From Zoogloea dura (lineage in GTDB: Bacteria > Pseudomonadota > Gammaproteobacteria > Burkholderiales > Rhodocyclaceae): a stretch of 64,000 nt of DNA. Positions 1-9,935 of the stretch are shown here, piece after piece; positions within the stretch are counted from its first letter, which is position 1, and the number at the start of each line of letters is the position of its first letter. The notes beneath the pieces were generated by a model, which saw only the letters and a list, made by a program, of their open reading frames with translations, was not told the DNA's origin and did not search any database. A program made the translations under genes and the position numbers. Location of the stretch: assembly GCF_012927165.1 (NCBI RefSeq), contig NZ_JABBGA010000013.1, positions 78,769 through 142,768 of the forward strand, in the 5' to 3' direction.

Positions 1-629
1 GTGGTGACCAGGTCGAAATCGATGTTCATGCTCTCGCCGGCGCCGAGCACGCCCAGGTCGAGGGTCACGTAGGTGCCGTTCCAGTTGTAGGAATAGCCGC
101 TGCCCGAGGAATAGAGCTGGGCGCCGTTGAGCGCGTTGTTGACCGTCAGGTTGCCGCTGGAGTCCAGGTGGGCCGAACTGCCGAAGAGCGAGGTGCTGCC
201 GTTGCGCTTGATGCTCAGGTCGTAGCCCGTGGCGCCGCTGCCGCTCACGCCGGCCCAGTTCTCGATGGAGAGGTAGCCGTAGTAGATGAAGAAGTTGAGG
301 GAATACTGGGTGGCCGCCGCGTTGCCGTTGATCACCTGGAGGGTGCGATGGAAGACGGCGGTACTGTCGAAGGTCCCCTGCCCCGAAGAGTCGGCCCGGT
401 AGGTGCCGTGGTCGTTGCCCCAGGCGTAGGCCGACGCGCTGTTGCCGGCGGCATCGTTCACATAGCGGCCGTCACTGACGTAGCTGGTTCCGGTGGTCGG
501 CCCGAACGCGCTGGTCGAGCCCGCGGTGGCCGAACCGCTCGAGATGAGGACGTCGGCCTGGGCCGAGGTGGCGGCAAATGCGCCGAAGGCCAGGAGGGAG
601 GCGACCAGGATCTTCATTTTGTTGTGCAT
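1..629 (-). CDS. Secreted protein, probably PEP-CTERM type (3' end outside window)
   Basis: A continuous frame runs from an ATG at 629 off the left edge of the window, giving about 209 residues with no stop. The start at 629 is preferred over the in-frame ATG at 617 because an AAGGAAG ribosome site lies 8 nt upstream of it. The N-terminus has a lysine followed by a hydrophobic stretch and an AQA cleavage site near residue 25, so the product is exported. The mature part is rich in Gly, Ser, Thr, Asn and Tyr, as in beta-sandwich extracellular proteins. The PEP-CTERM assignment is inferred from this composition and from two such genes near 59-60 kb; the diagnostic C-terminus is not visible. Confidence 0.6.
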   Translation of the reverse strand, partial: MHNKMKILVASLLAFGAFAATSAQADVLISSGSATAGSTSAFGPTTGTSYVSDGRYVNDAAGNSASAYAWGNDHGTYRADSSGQGTFDSTAVFHRTLQVINGNAAATQYSLNFFIYYGYLSIENWAGVSGSGATGYDLSIKRNGSTSLFGSSAHLDSSGNLTVNNALNGAQLYSSGSGYSYNWNGTYVTLDLGVLGAGESMNIDFDLVT

Positions 630-859
630 TTCAATGGCTTCCTTTGCCAGCATGATTTTTTCGGACTACTTGCTTAGCAAGTCCCGAACCCGCTCCGGCA
701 AACCACTGATTACGCTTGCAAAGCCTTACCGCCAAAAAGCATGATAAGACATATGTGTAAATTAATGCGACACAGCAATGCCATTGAGGTTTTCATGATT
801 TAACCAGGAGCCCGGGTCGGGCAGCGTACAGTCGGGCCTCCCCAAATACGGAGTTCATC

Positions 860-1105
860 ATGGACATCATCTCCACCGTCGTCATCGGCCTGCTGGTCGG
901 GCTGATCGCCCGCTTCGTCAAACCCGGCGACGACAGCATGGGCTGGATCAAGACCATCTTGTTCGGCATCGGCGGTTCGCTGCTGGCCACTTATGGAGGC
1001 CAGGCCCTCGGCCTCTATCGTGCGGGCCAGGGCGCCGGCTTCATCGGCTCAGTGGTGGGGGCGGTGATCCTGCTCTTCGTCGCCGCCCGGCTGGGCAGCA
1101 AGTAA
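860..1105 (+). CDS. GlsB/YeaQ/YmgE family stress-response membrane protein
   Basis: 81-residue inner-membrane protein made almost entirely of three hydrophobic segments (about residues 2-22, 31-50 and 57-77). It shows the family pattern: a start rich in Ile/Val/Leu, a short polar loop with Lys-Pro-Gly-Asp-Asp near residue 21, and Gly-rich helices (transglycosylase-associated family, PF04226). Length is normal for the family. A GGAG ribosome site lies 6-7 nt before the ATG. Members are often induced by envelope or acid stress, but the molecular function is unknown. It is a single gene, divergent from the secreted protein at 1-629 and convergent with the LysR gene. Confidence 0.85.
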   Translation: MDIISTVVIGLLVGLIARFVKPGDDSMGWIKTILFGIGGSLLATYGGQALGLYRAGQGAGFIGSVVGAVILLFVAARLGSK

Positions 1106-1116
1106 GCCCGACGGGT

Positions 1117-2049
1117 TCAGCCACCTTCGGTCAGGCCCGCCGCCGCCTCGCGGGTCTGCCGGGCAGCCTCCCGTACCCAGTCGGCAAAGCAGGCCACATC
1201 CTCCCGCGGCTGGGAGGTGGCGGAGACCAGCCAGTAGCCCCGCTCGCGGATGAAGCGGCGGGTCTCGCCCAACGGGCGCAGGCGACCGTCGGCGATCAGG
1301 TCCGACACCAGCTCGGCGCGGCCGATGGCCACCCCCTGCCCCGCCACCGCCGCCTGGATCAGCTGGTCGTAGTGATTGAAATGCAGCACCGCCCGCGGCC
1401 GGCGCTCGGCCAGGCCATACCCGGCCAGCCATGACTCCCAGCCCAGCCACGGAAAGCCCGGGTCGTCGTAGTTCATCAGGGTGACGGTGGGCAGGTTGTC
1501 CGCGCTCAGCGCGTCGATTCCCAGTGCCGGGCTGGCCACCGGAAACACCGTCTCGCCGAAGAGGCGCTCGCTGCCGGGCGGCACATCCGCCTCCGGGCTG
1601 AAGCGCAGGGCCAGGTCTATTCCCTCCCGGCGCAGCTCGACCACCCGGTTGAAGCTGGCCAGGCGCACATCGATGTCCGGATGCAGGGCCTGGAAGTCGC
1701 GCAGTCTGGGCAGCAGCCACAGGGCGGTGATGCCCAGACTGGCCGTCACCGTCACCGGCGGGCGCTGGCTGCTCGCCTTGAAGCCCGCCGCCAGCTCGCC
1801 GTAATCACGCAACCACGGCGAGGCCAGCCGATACAGGCGCTCACCTTCGGGCGTCAGGCTCAAGGTCCGCGTACCGCGCACGAACAGGCTGACCCCCAGC
1901 GCTTCCTCCAGCGACTGGATCTGCCGGCTGATCGCCGACTGGGTCAGGCACAAGGCCTTCGCCGCCTGAGTGAAGCTGAGCAGCCGGGCGGTGGCGACGA
2001 AGCCCCGCAAAGGGTCCAGCGGGGGCAGCCTGAGGAGCGGATCATCCAT
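1117..2049 (-). CDS. LysR-family transcriptional regulator (GcvA-like)
   Basis: 310 residues. The N-terminal winged HTH (about residues 12-70) has the LysR signature with FTQAAKALCLTQSAISRQIQ followed by LEEALGVSLFVR; the rest is a periplasmic-binding-protein-like effector domain. The PPLDPLRGF start and the overall pattern resemble the GcvA/AmpR branch, but the effector cannot be read from sequence. It is divergent from the DUF2917 gene at 2176 with a 126-bp, relatively AT-rich gap, the usual arrangement for a LysR protein controlling its neighbour; that link is inferred. Confidence 0.88.
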   Translation of the reverse strand: MDDPLLRLPPLDPLRGFVATARLLSFTQAAKALCLTQSAISRQIQSLEEALGVSLFVRGTRTLSLTPEGERLYRLASPWLRDYGELAAGFKASSQRPPVTVTASLGITALWLLPRLRDFQALHPDIDVRLASFNRVVELRREGIDLALRFSPEADVPPGSERLFGETVFPVASPALGIDALSADNLPTVTLMNYDDPGFPWLGWESWLAGYGLAERRPRAVLHFNHYDQLIQAAVAGQGVAIGRAELVSDLIADGRLRPLGETRRFIRERGYWLVSATSQPREDVACFADWVREAARQTREAAAGLTEGG

Positions 2050-2175
2050 GCGTTTTACTCATCATAAAGATTCCAATTATCCGTTTGTGACCGGCCTGAC
2101 AAGGCTCAATACTGCACTCACGGCCACCGCGTAAATGCAATCCACGCATCGCGAAGCAGGCCCGGGAGAACATCG

Positions 2176-2535
2176 ATGAGCAGCCTGACCCCGACCCGTT
2201 GCGTGAGCCTCGAGGGCCATGCCTCCACCATCCTCGGCGAGGCCGCCGGCACCCTGATCACCTGCATCTCCGGCTGTGTCTGGGTGACCCGCTACGGCGA
2301 CCCGCGGGATGTGATCCTCCACGCAGGAAGCAGCTTCGAGGTGGATGGCCCGGGCACCGTCGTGATGACCGCCCACCACGGCGCCCGCCTGCACATCCAT
2401 CCCTGCGGGCAGCCCCGCCCCGGCACGTCGGGCGGCCTGGCCGGCTTCCTCCGCGGCCTGCTGCGCAAGCCCTTCCGGCCGCGCTGGCAGAGTGCGGCGC
2501 GACGCCTGGCGGGCGGTTCCATGCATGAGTGCTAG
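2176..2535 (+). CDS. DUF2917 domain protein
   Basis: 119 residues. Residues 8-75 form a cupin-like DUF2917 domain with the typical Trp-Val-Thr-Arg-Tyr-Gly-Asp-Pro-Arg-Asp segment. The C-terminus (from about residue 80) is basic and Pro/Arg-rich. DUF2917 proteins are common in Betaproteobacteria and often sit beside LysR genes, as here. Function is unknown. A good AUG follows a GGGAGAAC ribosome site. Confidence 0.75.
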   Translation: MSSLTPTRCVSLEGHASTILGEAAGTLITCISGCVWVTRYGDPRDVILHAGSSFEVDGPGTVVMTAHHGARLHIHPCGQPRPGTSGGLAGFLRGLLRKPFRPRWQSAARRLAGGSMHEC

Positions 2536-2540
2536 ACTGG
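2529..2540 (+). promoter_or_regulatory. Probable extended -10 promoter element
   Basis: The string TGCTAGACT just upstream of the isomerase gene at 2565 matches an extended sigma-70 -10 box (TGnTAnnnT). A clear -35 box is not visible. The end of the preceding DUF2917 gene overlaps it. Confidence 0.4.
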
Positions 2541-2564
2541 ATCTGACCACCCCGGAGATGTCCC

Positions 2565-3173
2565 ATGCATGTACAGACCCTGGAGTTCTGGTTCGAGTTC
2601 GCCAGTTCGTACTCCTACCTCAGCGTGATGCGTATCGAAGCCCTGGCCCGCGAGGCCGGGGTGACGCTGCAGTGGCGCCCATTCCTGCTCGGGCCGGTGT
2701 TCCTGTCTCTGGGGTGGAACGATTCGCCCTTCAACATCTATCCGCCCAAGGGGCGCTACATGTGGCGGGATCTGGCGCGGCTGGCGGCGCGCTACGGCCT
2801 GCCGCTGCAGGTGCCGTCGCGCTTCCCGCGCAACGGCCTGCTGGCCGCCCGGGTGGCTCTGACGGGGGTGGAGGAAGGCTGGATCGGTGAATTCTCGCGG
2901 GCCGTGATGACGGCCAACTTTGCCGAAGACCGGGAGATCTCCGACCCGGCGGTGATCCGCAGCATCCTGGAAGGCCTGCGGCTCGACGCCGATGCCATCC
3001 TCGAGCGCGCCCACAGCCCGGAAATCAAGGAGACCCTGCGCCGGCAGACCGAGAGGGCCGGCGAGATCGGCCTGTTCGGCGCGCCCAGCTTCATCACCCC
3101 GGATGGCGAACTGTTCTGGGGCAACGACCGCCTCGAGGACGCCCTCGCCTGGGTCGTGGCGCGGCCGGCCTGA
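2565..3173 (+). CDS. 2-hydroxychromene-2-carboxylate isomerase family protein (DsbA/GST-kappa fold)
   Basis: 202 residues, normal length for the family. The thioredoxin-fold active site region near residues 8-20 reads FEFASSYSYLS: Ser replaces the DsbA cysteines, which is the hallmark of HCCA isomerases and GST-kappa enzymes rather than disulfide oxidoreductases. A cis-Pro segment (GAPSF) and the closing GNDRLEDAL helix are present near residues 175-195. The NahD-type reaction isomerises hydroxychromene carboxylate in naphthalene breakdown using glutathione, but no aromatic pathway genes are nearby, so the real substrate is open. Confidence 0.82.
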   Translation: MHVQTLEFWFEFASSYSYLSVMRIEALAREAGVTLQWRPFLLGPVFLSLGWNDSPFNIYPPKGRYMWRDLARLAARYGLPLQVPSRFPRNGLLAARVALTGVEEGWIGEFSRAVMTANFAEDREISDPAVIRSILEGLRLDADAILERAHSPEIKETLRRQTERAGEIGLFGAPSFITPDGELFWGNDRLEDALAWVVARPA

Positions 3174-3191
3174 GCGCCGGCCGGCGGAGAC

Positions 3192-3926
3192 TTACTTGCC
3201 GGGCAGCAGGCCCGCCTCGCCGGCGGGCTTGCCGGCAGCCTTGCCGCTGCTCTTGTCCTGCTCGGCCTGACGCGCCTTCTCGGCTTTCTCGGCCTTCTTC
3301 TCGGCGGCCTTGCGGGCCCGCTCCTCGTAATCGGCCTTGCCCTCACGGGTCTGTTCGGCGCGCACACCGGCCGCCCTCGCCTCGGCGGCACGACGGCTCG
3401 CGTCGGAAGCGTCCTTGCGCTTGCGCTCAGCCACCTCCTGCGCCGCGCGGGCCTTGCCTTCCTGCTCGCGCTGCACGCGGCTGGTTTCCTTGTCGGACAG
3501 CTGGCGCAGACGGGATTCGTTGCCGGCCCGCGCCCGCGCCTCCTGCTCCGAGCGCTCCACGGCCTTCTGTGGGGCCAGCTCGACGGACTCGGCCTGGCGC
3601 TCGGCATAACGGCGGTTCTTCTCGGCCAGCTCGATGCGGCCGGCCTCGACATCCATCTCGCGGGCCTTGCGCACATCGGCCACCCGCCTGGCCCGCGCCT
3701 GATCGATGCAGCGGTTGACCAGGAAACGCTGATAGCAGGCGATCTCCTCCTCGGAGAAGCGGGCCTCGGCGGCCTTGCGCAGGGTGGACGCCTCATCCTT
3801 CAGCCCCTTGGCGCGGGCCATTTCGGCGGCCGGATCAAGCACCGGGGCCTCCTCGGCAACAACCGGCAGGGCGGCAAGACACAGGGAAGACAGGCAGGCG
3901 GCGAGGGTCAGTTGGCGCAGACGCAT
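3192..3926 (-). CDS. Exported coiled-coil protein of unknown function
   Basis: 244 residues with a signal peptide ending near residue 24 (VVAEE). The mature region is dominated by charged Glu/Lys/Arg/Ala heptad-like helix, followed by a Lys/Ala-rich tail ending in Gly/Pro. Two cysteines about 12 residues apart (AC..., RC...) lie near residues 58-70 and could form a disulfide. Similar secreted Ala/Lys/Glu proteins occur as hypotheticals in Rhodocyclales. It is divergent from the ABC-F gene at 4002 and convergent with the isomerase. Confidence 0.7.
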   Translation of the reverse strand: MRLRQLTLAACLSSLCLAALPVVAEEAPVLDPAAEMARAKGLKDEASTLRKAAEARFSEEEIACYQRFLVNRCIDQARARRVADVRKAREMDVEAGRIELAEKNRRYAERQAESVELAPQKAVERSEQEARARAGNESRLRQLSDKETSRVQREQEGKARAAQEVAERKRKDASDASRRAAEARAAGVRAEQTREGKADYEERARKAAEKKAEKAEKARQAEQDKSSGKAAGKPAGEAGLLPGK

Positions 3927-4001
3927 GGACGGCAGGGCGATGGACTTCGGGACCGCTTACAATACCGGATTTCCAGCCCGCTTACCCGCGCTTCCTCTGC
4001 C

Positions 4002-5912
<1,911 letters not shown>

Positions 5913-5974
5913 GGCTGCGGGGAGTGTTGGTTATTCTGCGTCAGCGCCTTTACTGGACGGTTTTCCTGTTTTCC

Positions 5975-6539
5975 GCGTTGAGTTGGCCGGGATTTCGCCC
6001 CGGCGGGCGACCCCTTTCTTTGCGTCGCCAAAGAAAGGGGGAAAGAAAGGCGACCCGGCTTCCCCGGTCGTTCGCGTTGCGAACGACTCCCCTGCGCTGC
6101 TCGCATCGGGCGGCCGGCGCGGAACTCGTCGGCTGCGCCTCCTCAGACAGCCACGCCGGAAAGCCCCGCCCGATGCTGTGCTGCTCGGCGGGTCAGAACG
6201 GGCTTTTCGCAAACACCGCGCGTTTGCTGAAGCCGAGGCTGGCTTCCAACGAGAAAAGCAAAACCCAGCGTCTCGCACCCACCGGCTTTTCCGTAAAGGC
6301 TCGGTGCTTGGCCAAAGCCCGTTCCGACCCGCCGAGCAGCGGAACGGCAGGCGGGGTAGTCCGGCGCGGCTGTCTGAGCCCGAAGGGCGAGTTCCGCGCC
6401 GGCCGCCTGCCGTGAGCAGCGCAGGGGAGTCATTCGCGTAGCGAATGACCGGCGAGGCGGGTCGCCTTCTTTGCCTTCTTTCTTGGCGAAGCAAGAAAGA
6501 AGGTCGCCCGCCGGGGCGAAATCCCGGCCAATCCAACGC
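5975..6539. repeat. Long palindromic (foldback-like) element, copy 1
   Basis: About 565 bp between the ABC-F gene and thrH. Its ends are inverted repeats: 29 bp from 5983 (TTGGCCGGGATTTCGCCCC onward) recur exactly, reverse-complemented, ending at 6531. Similarity between the two arms continues inward almost to the centre near 6257 (for example CTCCCCTGCGCTGCTC and GCTGCTCGGCGGGTC occur in both arms), so the whole unit is an imperfect palindrome. An outer 15-bp perfect inverted pair (GTGTTGGTTATTCTG at 5924-5938, complement at 6578-6592) suggests the unit may extend to 5924-6592. The open frames in it on both strands resemble each other because of the symmetry and are not credible genes. A second copy lies at 8795-9358 in the same orientation. 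Confidence 0.9.
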
Positions 6540-6739
6540 AAAACAACGGAAAGCCGCCCAGACAAAGGCACAGAACCAGAATAACCAACACGCCCTGGAC
6601 AACACGAGCCTCGGCAGGACCCCAGCGTTTTACACCCCCCTCTCCAGCCGCCCGCAAGTGCGGAATCGAAGTTCATGGACGGATGAATCCGCCCCTGCAG
6701 GTCCGTGCCTTCCTGAACGCAATTCCCTCAAGCCGTCAC

Positions 6740-6760
6740 GGTCTCTTTGCTAGAATCGCG
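6740..6760 (+). promoter_or_regulatory. Probable thrH promoter (extended -10)
   Basis: TTGCTAGAAT with TAGAAT at 6751-6756 is a strong extended -10 box 45 bp before the thrH start. The -35 region is poor, as is common with extended -10 promoters. Confidence 0.45.
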
Positions 6761-6801
6761 GATTCCCCCAAATCAACCGTCGTAACCTGGAGCTTCCCGC
6801 C

Positions 6802-7410
6802 GTGCAACTCGTCTGTCTCGACCTCGAAGGTGTTCTCGTCCCCGAAATCTGGATCGAATTCGCGGAGCGCACCGGCATCCCCGAACTCCGCCGCACCACC
6901 CGCGAGGAGCCGAACTACGACACGCTCATGAAGTACCGCCTGGACCTGCTCAAGCAGCACAAGCTGGGCTTGCCCGACATCCAGAAGGTGATCTCCGAGA
7001 TGGGCCCCGAGCCCGGCGCCAAGGACTTCCTCGACGCCCTGCGCCAGGACTTCCAGGTCATCATCCTGTCCGACACCTTCTACGAATTCGCCATGCCGCT
7101 GATGCAGCAGCTGGGCATGCCCACCCTCTTCTGTCACAAGCTCGAGGCCAATGCCGAAGGCTTCCTGGTGAACTACCACCTGCGCATGGCCAACCAGAAG
7201 AAGGAAGCCGTCCAGCGCTTCAAGGAAATCAACTTCAAGGTCATCGCCGCCGGCGACTCCTACAACGACACCGCGATGCTCCAGGAAGCCCACGCCGGCA
7301 TCCTGTTCCGCGCCCCGGACAACGTCATCGCCGAGTTCCCGCAGTTCCCCGTCGAGCGCGAGTACAGCGGCCTGATGGCCCAGATCCGCGCCGCCTCCGC
7401 CCGCATCTGA
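6802..7410 (+). CDS. thrH: ThrH bifunctional phosphoserine phosphatase / homoserine phosphotransferase
   Basis: 202 residues from a GTG preceded by CTGGAG. HAD-superfamily motifs are in place: DLEGVL at residues 7-12 (nucleophile Asp), the SDTFYEF segment (motif II Ser) near residue 94, a Lys in the RMANQKKEA region and GDSYNDT (motif IV) near 153. Length and sequence match Pseudomonas ThrH, which can dephosphorylate phosphoserine and transfer phosphate to homoserine, bridging serine and threonine synthesis. It is cytoplasmic and lies 46 bp upstream of purU, probably in one transcript. Confidence 0.92.
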   Translation: MQLVCLDLEGVLVPEIWIEFAERTGIPELRRTTREEPNYDTLMKYRLDLLKQHKLGLPDIQKVISEMGPEPGAKDFLDALRQDFQVIILSDTFYEFAMPLMQQLGMPTLFCHKLEANAEGFLVNYHLRMANQKKEAVQRFKEINFKVIAAGDSYNDTAMLQEAHAGILFRAPDNVIAEFPQFPVEREYSGLMAQIRAASARI

Positions 7411-7456
7411 CCCTTCCCGCGCCGGCCGCCCGCGCGGCCGGCAGCCCCCCGCCGCC

Positions 7457-8332
7457 ATGCACCGCGAACGCTTCTACACCCTCTCCGCCTCCTGCCCCGA
7501 CCGCACCGGCATCGTCGCCAAGGTCTCCGGCTTCATCGCCGAGCACAAAGGCTGGATCCTCGAAACCGCCCTGCACGCCGAACCGGCCGTGGATGCCGAC
7601 AGCCGCGGGCGCTATTTCATGCGCATCGAGATCCGGGCGGACTCGCTGCCCTTCATGCTCACCGAGTTCCGCGAGCGCTTCCGGCCCATCGCCGAAGAAC
7701 TCAACATGGACTGGAAGATCACCGACTCGGCGGTCAAGAAGCGCGTGGTCATCCTGGTCTCCAAGCAGGAGCACTGCCTCTACGACCTGCTCGCCCGCTG
7801 GCAGTCGAAGGAGCTCGACATCGAGATCCCCTGCGTGATCTCCAACCACGAGACCTTCCGCGGCTTCGTCGAGTGGCACGGCATCCCCTTCCACCACGTC
7901 CCGGTGACCGCCGACAACAAGCCCCAGGCCTACGCCGAGGTGCAGCGTCTGTTCGAGGAGTCCCACGGCGACACCATGGTGCTGGCCCGCTACATGCAGA
8001 TCCTGTCGCCGGACTTGTGCGCCGCCCACCCGGGCAAGATCATCAACATCCACCACAGCTTCCTGCCCAGCTTCGTCGGCGCCCGGCCCTACCACCAGGC
8101 CTACGAGCGCGGCGTCAAGCTGATCGGCGCCACCTGCCACTACGTCACCGAAGAGCTGGACCAGGGCCCCATCGTCGAACAGGACGTGATCCGCATCGAC
8201 CACTCCGACTCGGTCGAGGACATGGTCCGCTACGGCAAGGACATCGAGAAGGCGGTGCTCGCCCGCGGCCTGCGCTACCACCTGGAAGACCGGGTGCTGG
8301 TGCATGGCAACAAGACGGTGGTGTTCCGCTGA
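7457..8332 (+). CDS. purU: Formyltetrahydrofolate deformylase
   Basis: 291 residues. N-terminal ACT domain (about residues 5-85, starting YTLSASCPDRTGIVAKVSGF) followed by a formyltransferase-fold domain with the [20 protein letters not shown] motif and the ATCHYVTEELDQGPI segment containing catalytic His and Asp. It hydrolyses 10-formyl-THF to formate and THF, feeding PurT and balancing one-carbon pools. Length is standard. A second purU starts beyond the right end of the window (63680-64000); the last 33 residues of the two products are identical. Confidence 0.95.
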   Translation: MHRERFYTLSASCPDRTGIVAKVSGFIAEHKGWILETALHAEPAVDADSRGRYFMRIEIRADSLPFMLTEFRERFRPIAEELNMDWKITDSAVKKRVVILVSKQEHCLYDLLARWQSKELDIEIPCVISNHETFRGFVEWHGIPFHHVPVTADNKPQAYAEVQRLFEESHGDTMVLARYMQILSPDLCAAHPGKIINIHHSFLPSFVGARPYHQAYERGVKLIGATCHYVTEELDQGPIVEQDVIRIDHSDSVEDMVRYGKDIEKAVLARGLRYHLEDRVLVHGNKTVVFR

Positions 8333-8355
8333 GGGCAGGCCCTCCCCGCACTATC

Positions 8356-8383
8356 AGCCGGCCCGCGAGGCCGGCTTTTTATT
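8356..8383 (+). terminator. Rho-independent terminator of thrH-purU
   Basis: AGCCGGCC-CGCGA-GGCCGGCT, a perfect 8-bp stem with a 5-nt loop, followed directly by TTTTTATT, 24 bp after the purU stop. Confidence 0.85.
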
Positions 8384-8388
8384 GCGCG

Positions 8389-8745
8389 GATGGCGTGGGA
8401 GGGGCTGCCGATGGCGTGGGATGGCGCGCCGATGCCACGGGATGGCGTGCCGATGCCACGGGATGGCGCGCTGATGCCACGGGAAGGCGTGCCGATGCCA
8501 TGGGAGCGCGTGCTGATGCCATGGGAGCGCGTGCTGATGCCATGGGAGGGCGTGCCGATGCCATGGGAGCGCGTGCTGATGCCATGGGAGGGCGTGCCGA
8601 TGCCATGGGAGCGCGTGCTGATGCCATGGGAGCGCGTGCTGATGCCATGGGAGCGTGTGCCGATGCAATGGGAGGGCGTGCTGATGCCACGGGAGGGCGT
8701 GCTGATGCCATGGGAGCGCGTGCCGATGGCGTGGGAGAGGCTGTC
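8389..8745. repeat. Tandem array of 17 units of 21 bp
   Basis: Seventeen contiguous 21-bp units with no spacers; the commonest unit reads GATGCCATGGGAGCGCGTGC plus T. Units vary at fixed places: CCATGG/CCACGG/GGCGTGG in the middle, AGCGCG versus AGGGCG, and CT or CC at the end. Because 21 is divisible by 3 and the unit lacks stops, several frames stay open on both strands (for example a Met-Pro-Trp-Glu-Arg-Val-Leu heptad on the plus strand); none has a ribosome site or a family match, so I do not call a gene. The array runs from just after the purU terminator to the left flank of element copy 2. Confidence 0.92.
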
Positions 8746-8794
8746 GGTGCTCTTGTGGTCAGGCTTCTTTGCTGGGCGGCGTTCCGTTGTTTTA

Positions 8795-9358
8795 CGTTGA
8801 ATTGGCCGGGATTTCGCCCCGGCGGGCGACCCCTTTCTTTGCGTCGCCAAAGAAAGGGGCAAAGAAAGGCGACCCGGCTTCCCCGGTCGTCCGCGTTGCG
8901 GACGACTCCCCTGCGCTGCTCGCATCGGGCGGCCGGCGCGGAACTCGTCGGCTGCGCCTCCTCAGACAGCCGCGCCGGAAGGCCCCGCCCGATACTCCGC
9001 TGCTCGGCGGGTCAGAACGGGCTTTTCGCAAACACCGCGCGTTTGCTGAAGCCGAGGCTGGCTTCCAACGAGAAAAGCAAAACCCAGCGCCTCGCATCCG
9101 CCGGATTTTCCGTAGAGGCTCGGTGCTTGGAAAAAGGCCCGTTCCGACCCGCCGAGCAGCGGAACGGCAGGCGGGGTAGTCCGGCGCGGCTGTCTGAGCC
9201 CGCAGGGCGAGTTCCGCGCCGGCCGCCTGCCGTGAGCAGCGCAGGGGAGTCATTCGCGCAGCGAATGACCGGGGAGGCGGGTCGCCTTTCTTGCTTACTT
9301 CTTTGGCGAAGCAAAGAAGTGAGTCGCCCGCCGGGGCGAAATCCCGGCCAATCCAACG
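8795..9358. repeat. Long palindromic (foldback-like) element, copy 2
   Basis: About 564 bp, roughly 90% or more identical to the copy at 5975-6539 by eye and in the same orientation. It has the same 29-bp terminal inverted repeats (from 8802, and ending at 9351) and the same near-complete internal symmetry. Differences are scattered substitutions and a changed stem-loop near the right end (TTCTTTGGCGAAGCAAAGAAG instead of TTTCTTGGCGAAGCAAGAAA). Its left flank (CTGGGCGGC..TTCCGTTGTTTT) resembles the reverse complement of the right flank of copy 1. There is no transposase. The remaining DNA up to 9513 shows nothing recognisable. Confidence 0.9.
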
Positions 9359-9513
9359 CGAAAAAAAGGAGAACCCTCAGGACGGGCACCCATTCCCATG
9401 ACACAGGCAACCCGCCCCACACCATGACATACAATTTATCAAGCAAGCACCAACGCAACCACACAAGAATCAAATAGCATAAGCCCTCCCACCACCACTC
9501 CCGGAAAACCACC

Positions 9514-9882
9514 ATGTCCAGCCCCGCACGCAAGCGCCTCTCCGCCGACATCCTGCAGGCCGACGAAGAAGCCCTGGTCGGCCTGCGCAACATCCCGGTC
9601 TACCAGCCCGCCAACCCGGCCTTCGCCCTCGAGGTCATCAGCGCCGTCCATACCCGCTACCGCGCCGCCCAGGACGCCGAGATCGTGGCCCAGAACACCC
9701 TGGCTGCCGCCCGCGACGCGGCGGTGGCCACCCAGTGGGAATTCCACGAGGCCATCCTCGGTGCCAAGAACCAGATCAAGGCGCTCTACGGTGAAGACTC
9801 CGACGAGCTGGCCGCCCTTGGCCTGAAGAAGAAATCCGATCGCAAGGCGCCCCATCGCGGCAGCAAGCCCGACGCCGCCTGA
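9514..9882 (+). CDS. Conserved hypothetical protein
   Basis: 122 residues, mostly predicted helix with an Ala-rich middle (residues 50-100) and a basic Lys/Arg tail. No signal peptide, membrane segment or recognised motif. The codon pattern matches its neighbours and it ends in front of a strong stem-loop shared with the convergent amtB gene, so it looks like a real gene. The ribosome site is weak (CCGGAAAACC upstream of the ATG). Function unknown. Confidence 0.6.
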   Translation: MSSPARKRLSADILQADEEALVGLRNIPVYQPANPAFALEVISAVHTRYRAAQDAEIVAQNTLAAARDAAVATQWEFHEAILGAKNQIKALYGEDSDELAALGLKKKSDRKAPHRGSKPDAA

Positions 9883-9888
9883 AACGAC

Positions 9889-9910
9889 AACGGGCGCCGA
9901 AGCGCCCGTT
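9889..9910. terminator. Stem-loop between convergent genes
   Basis: AACGGGCGC-CGAA-GCGCCCGTT: a perfect 9-bp stem with a stable CGAA tetraloop in the 53-bp gap between the hypothetical gene (plus) and amtB (minus). There is no long T-run on either side, so intrinsic termination is probable rather than certain. Confidence 0.65.
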
Positions 9911-9935
9911 GCCATACTGCGAAGGACTACCGATC

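Noticed and set aside
5924..6676. Several open frames of 100-220 codons on both strands of element copy 1 (and matching ones in copy 2)
   Set aside because: The frames on the two strands resemble each other through the element's palindromic symmetry and lack starts with ribosome sites.
8389..8745. CRISPR-like repeats
   Set aside because: The 21-bp units follow each other without spacers and there are no cas genes in the window.
7873..9477. 534-codon plus-strand frame running through purU, the 21-bp array and element copy 2
   Set aside because: It begins inside purU in a different frame and stays open only because the array and element lack stops.
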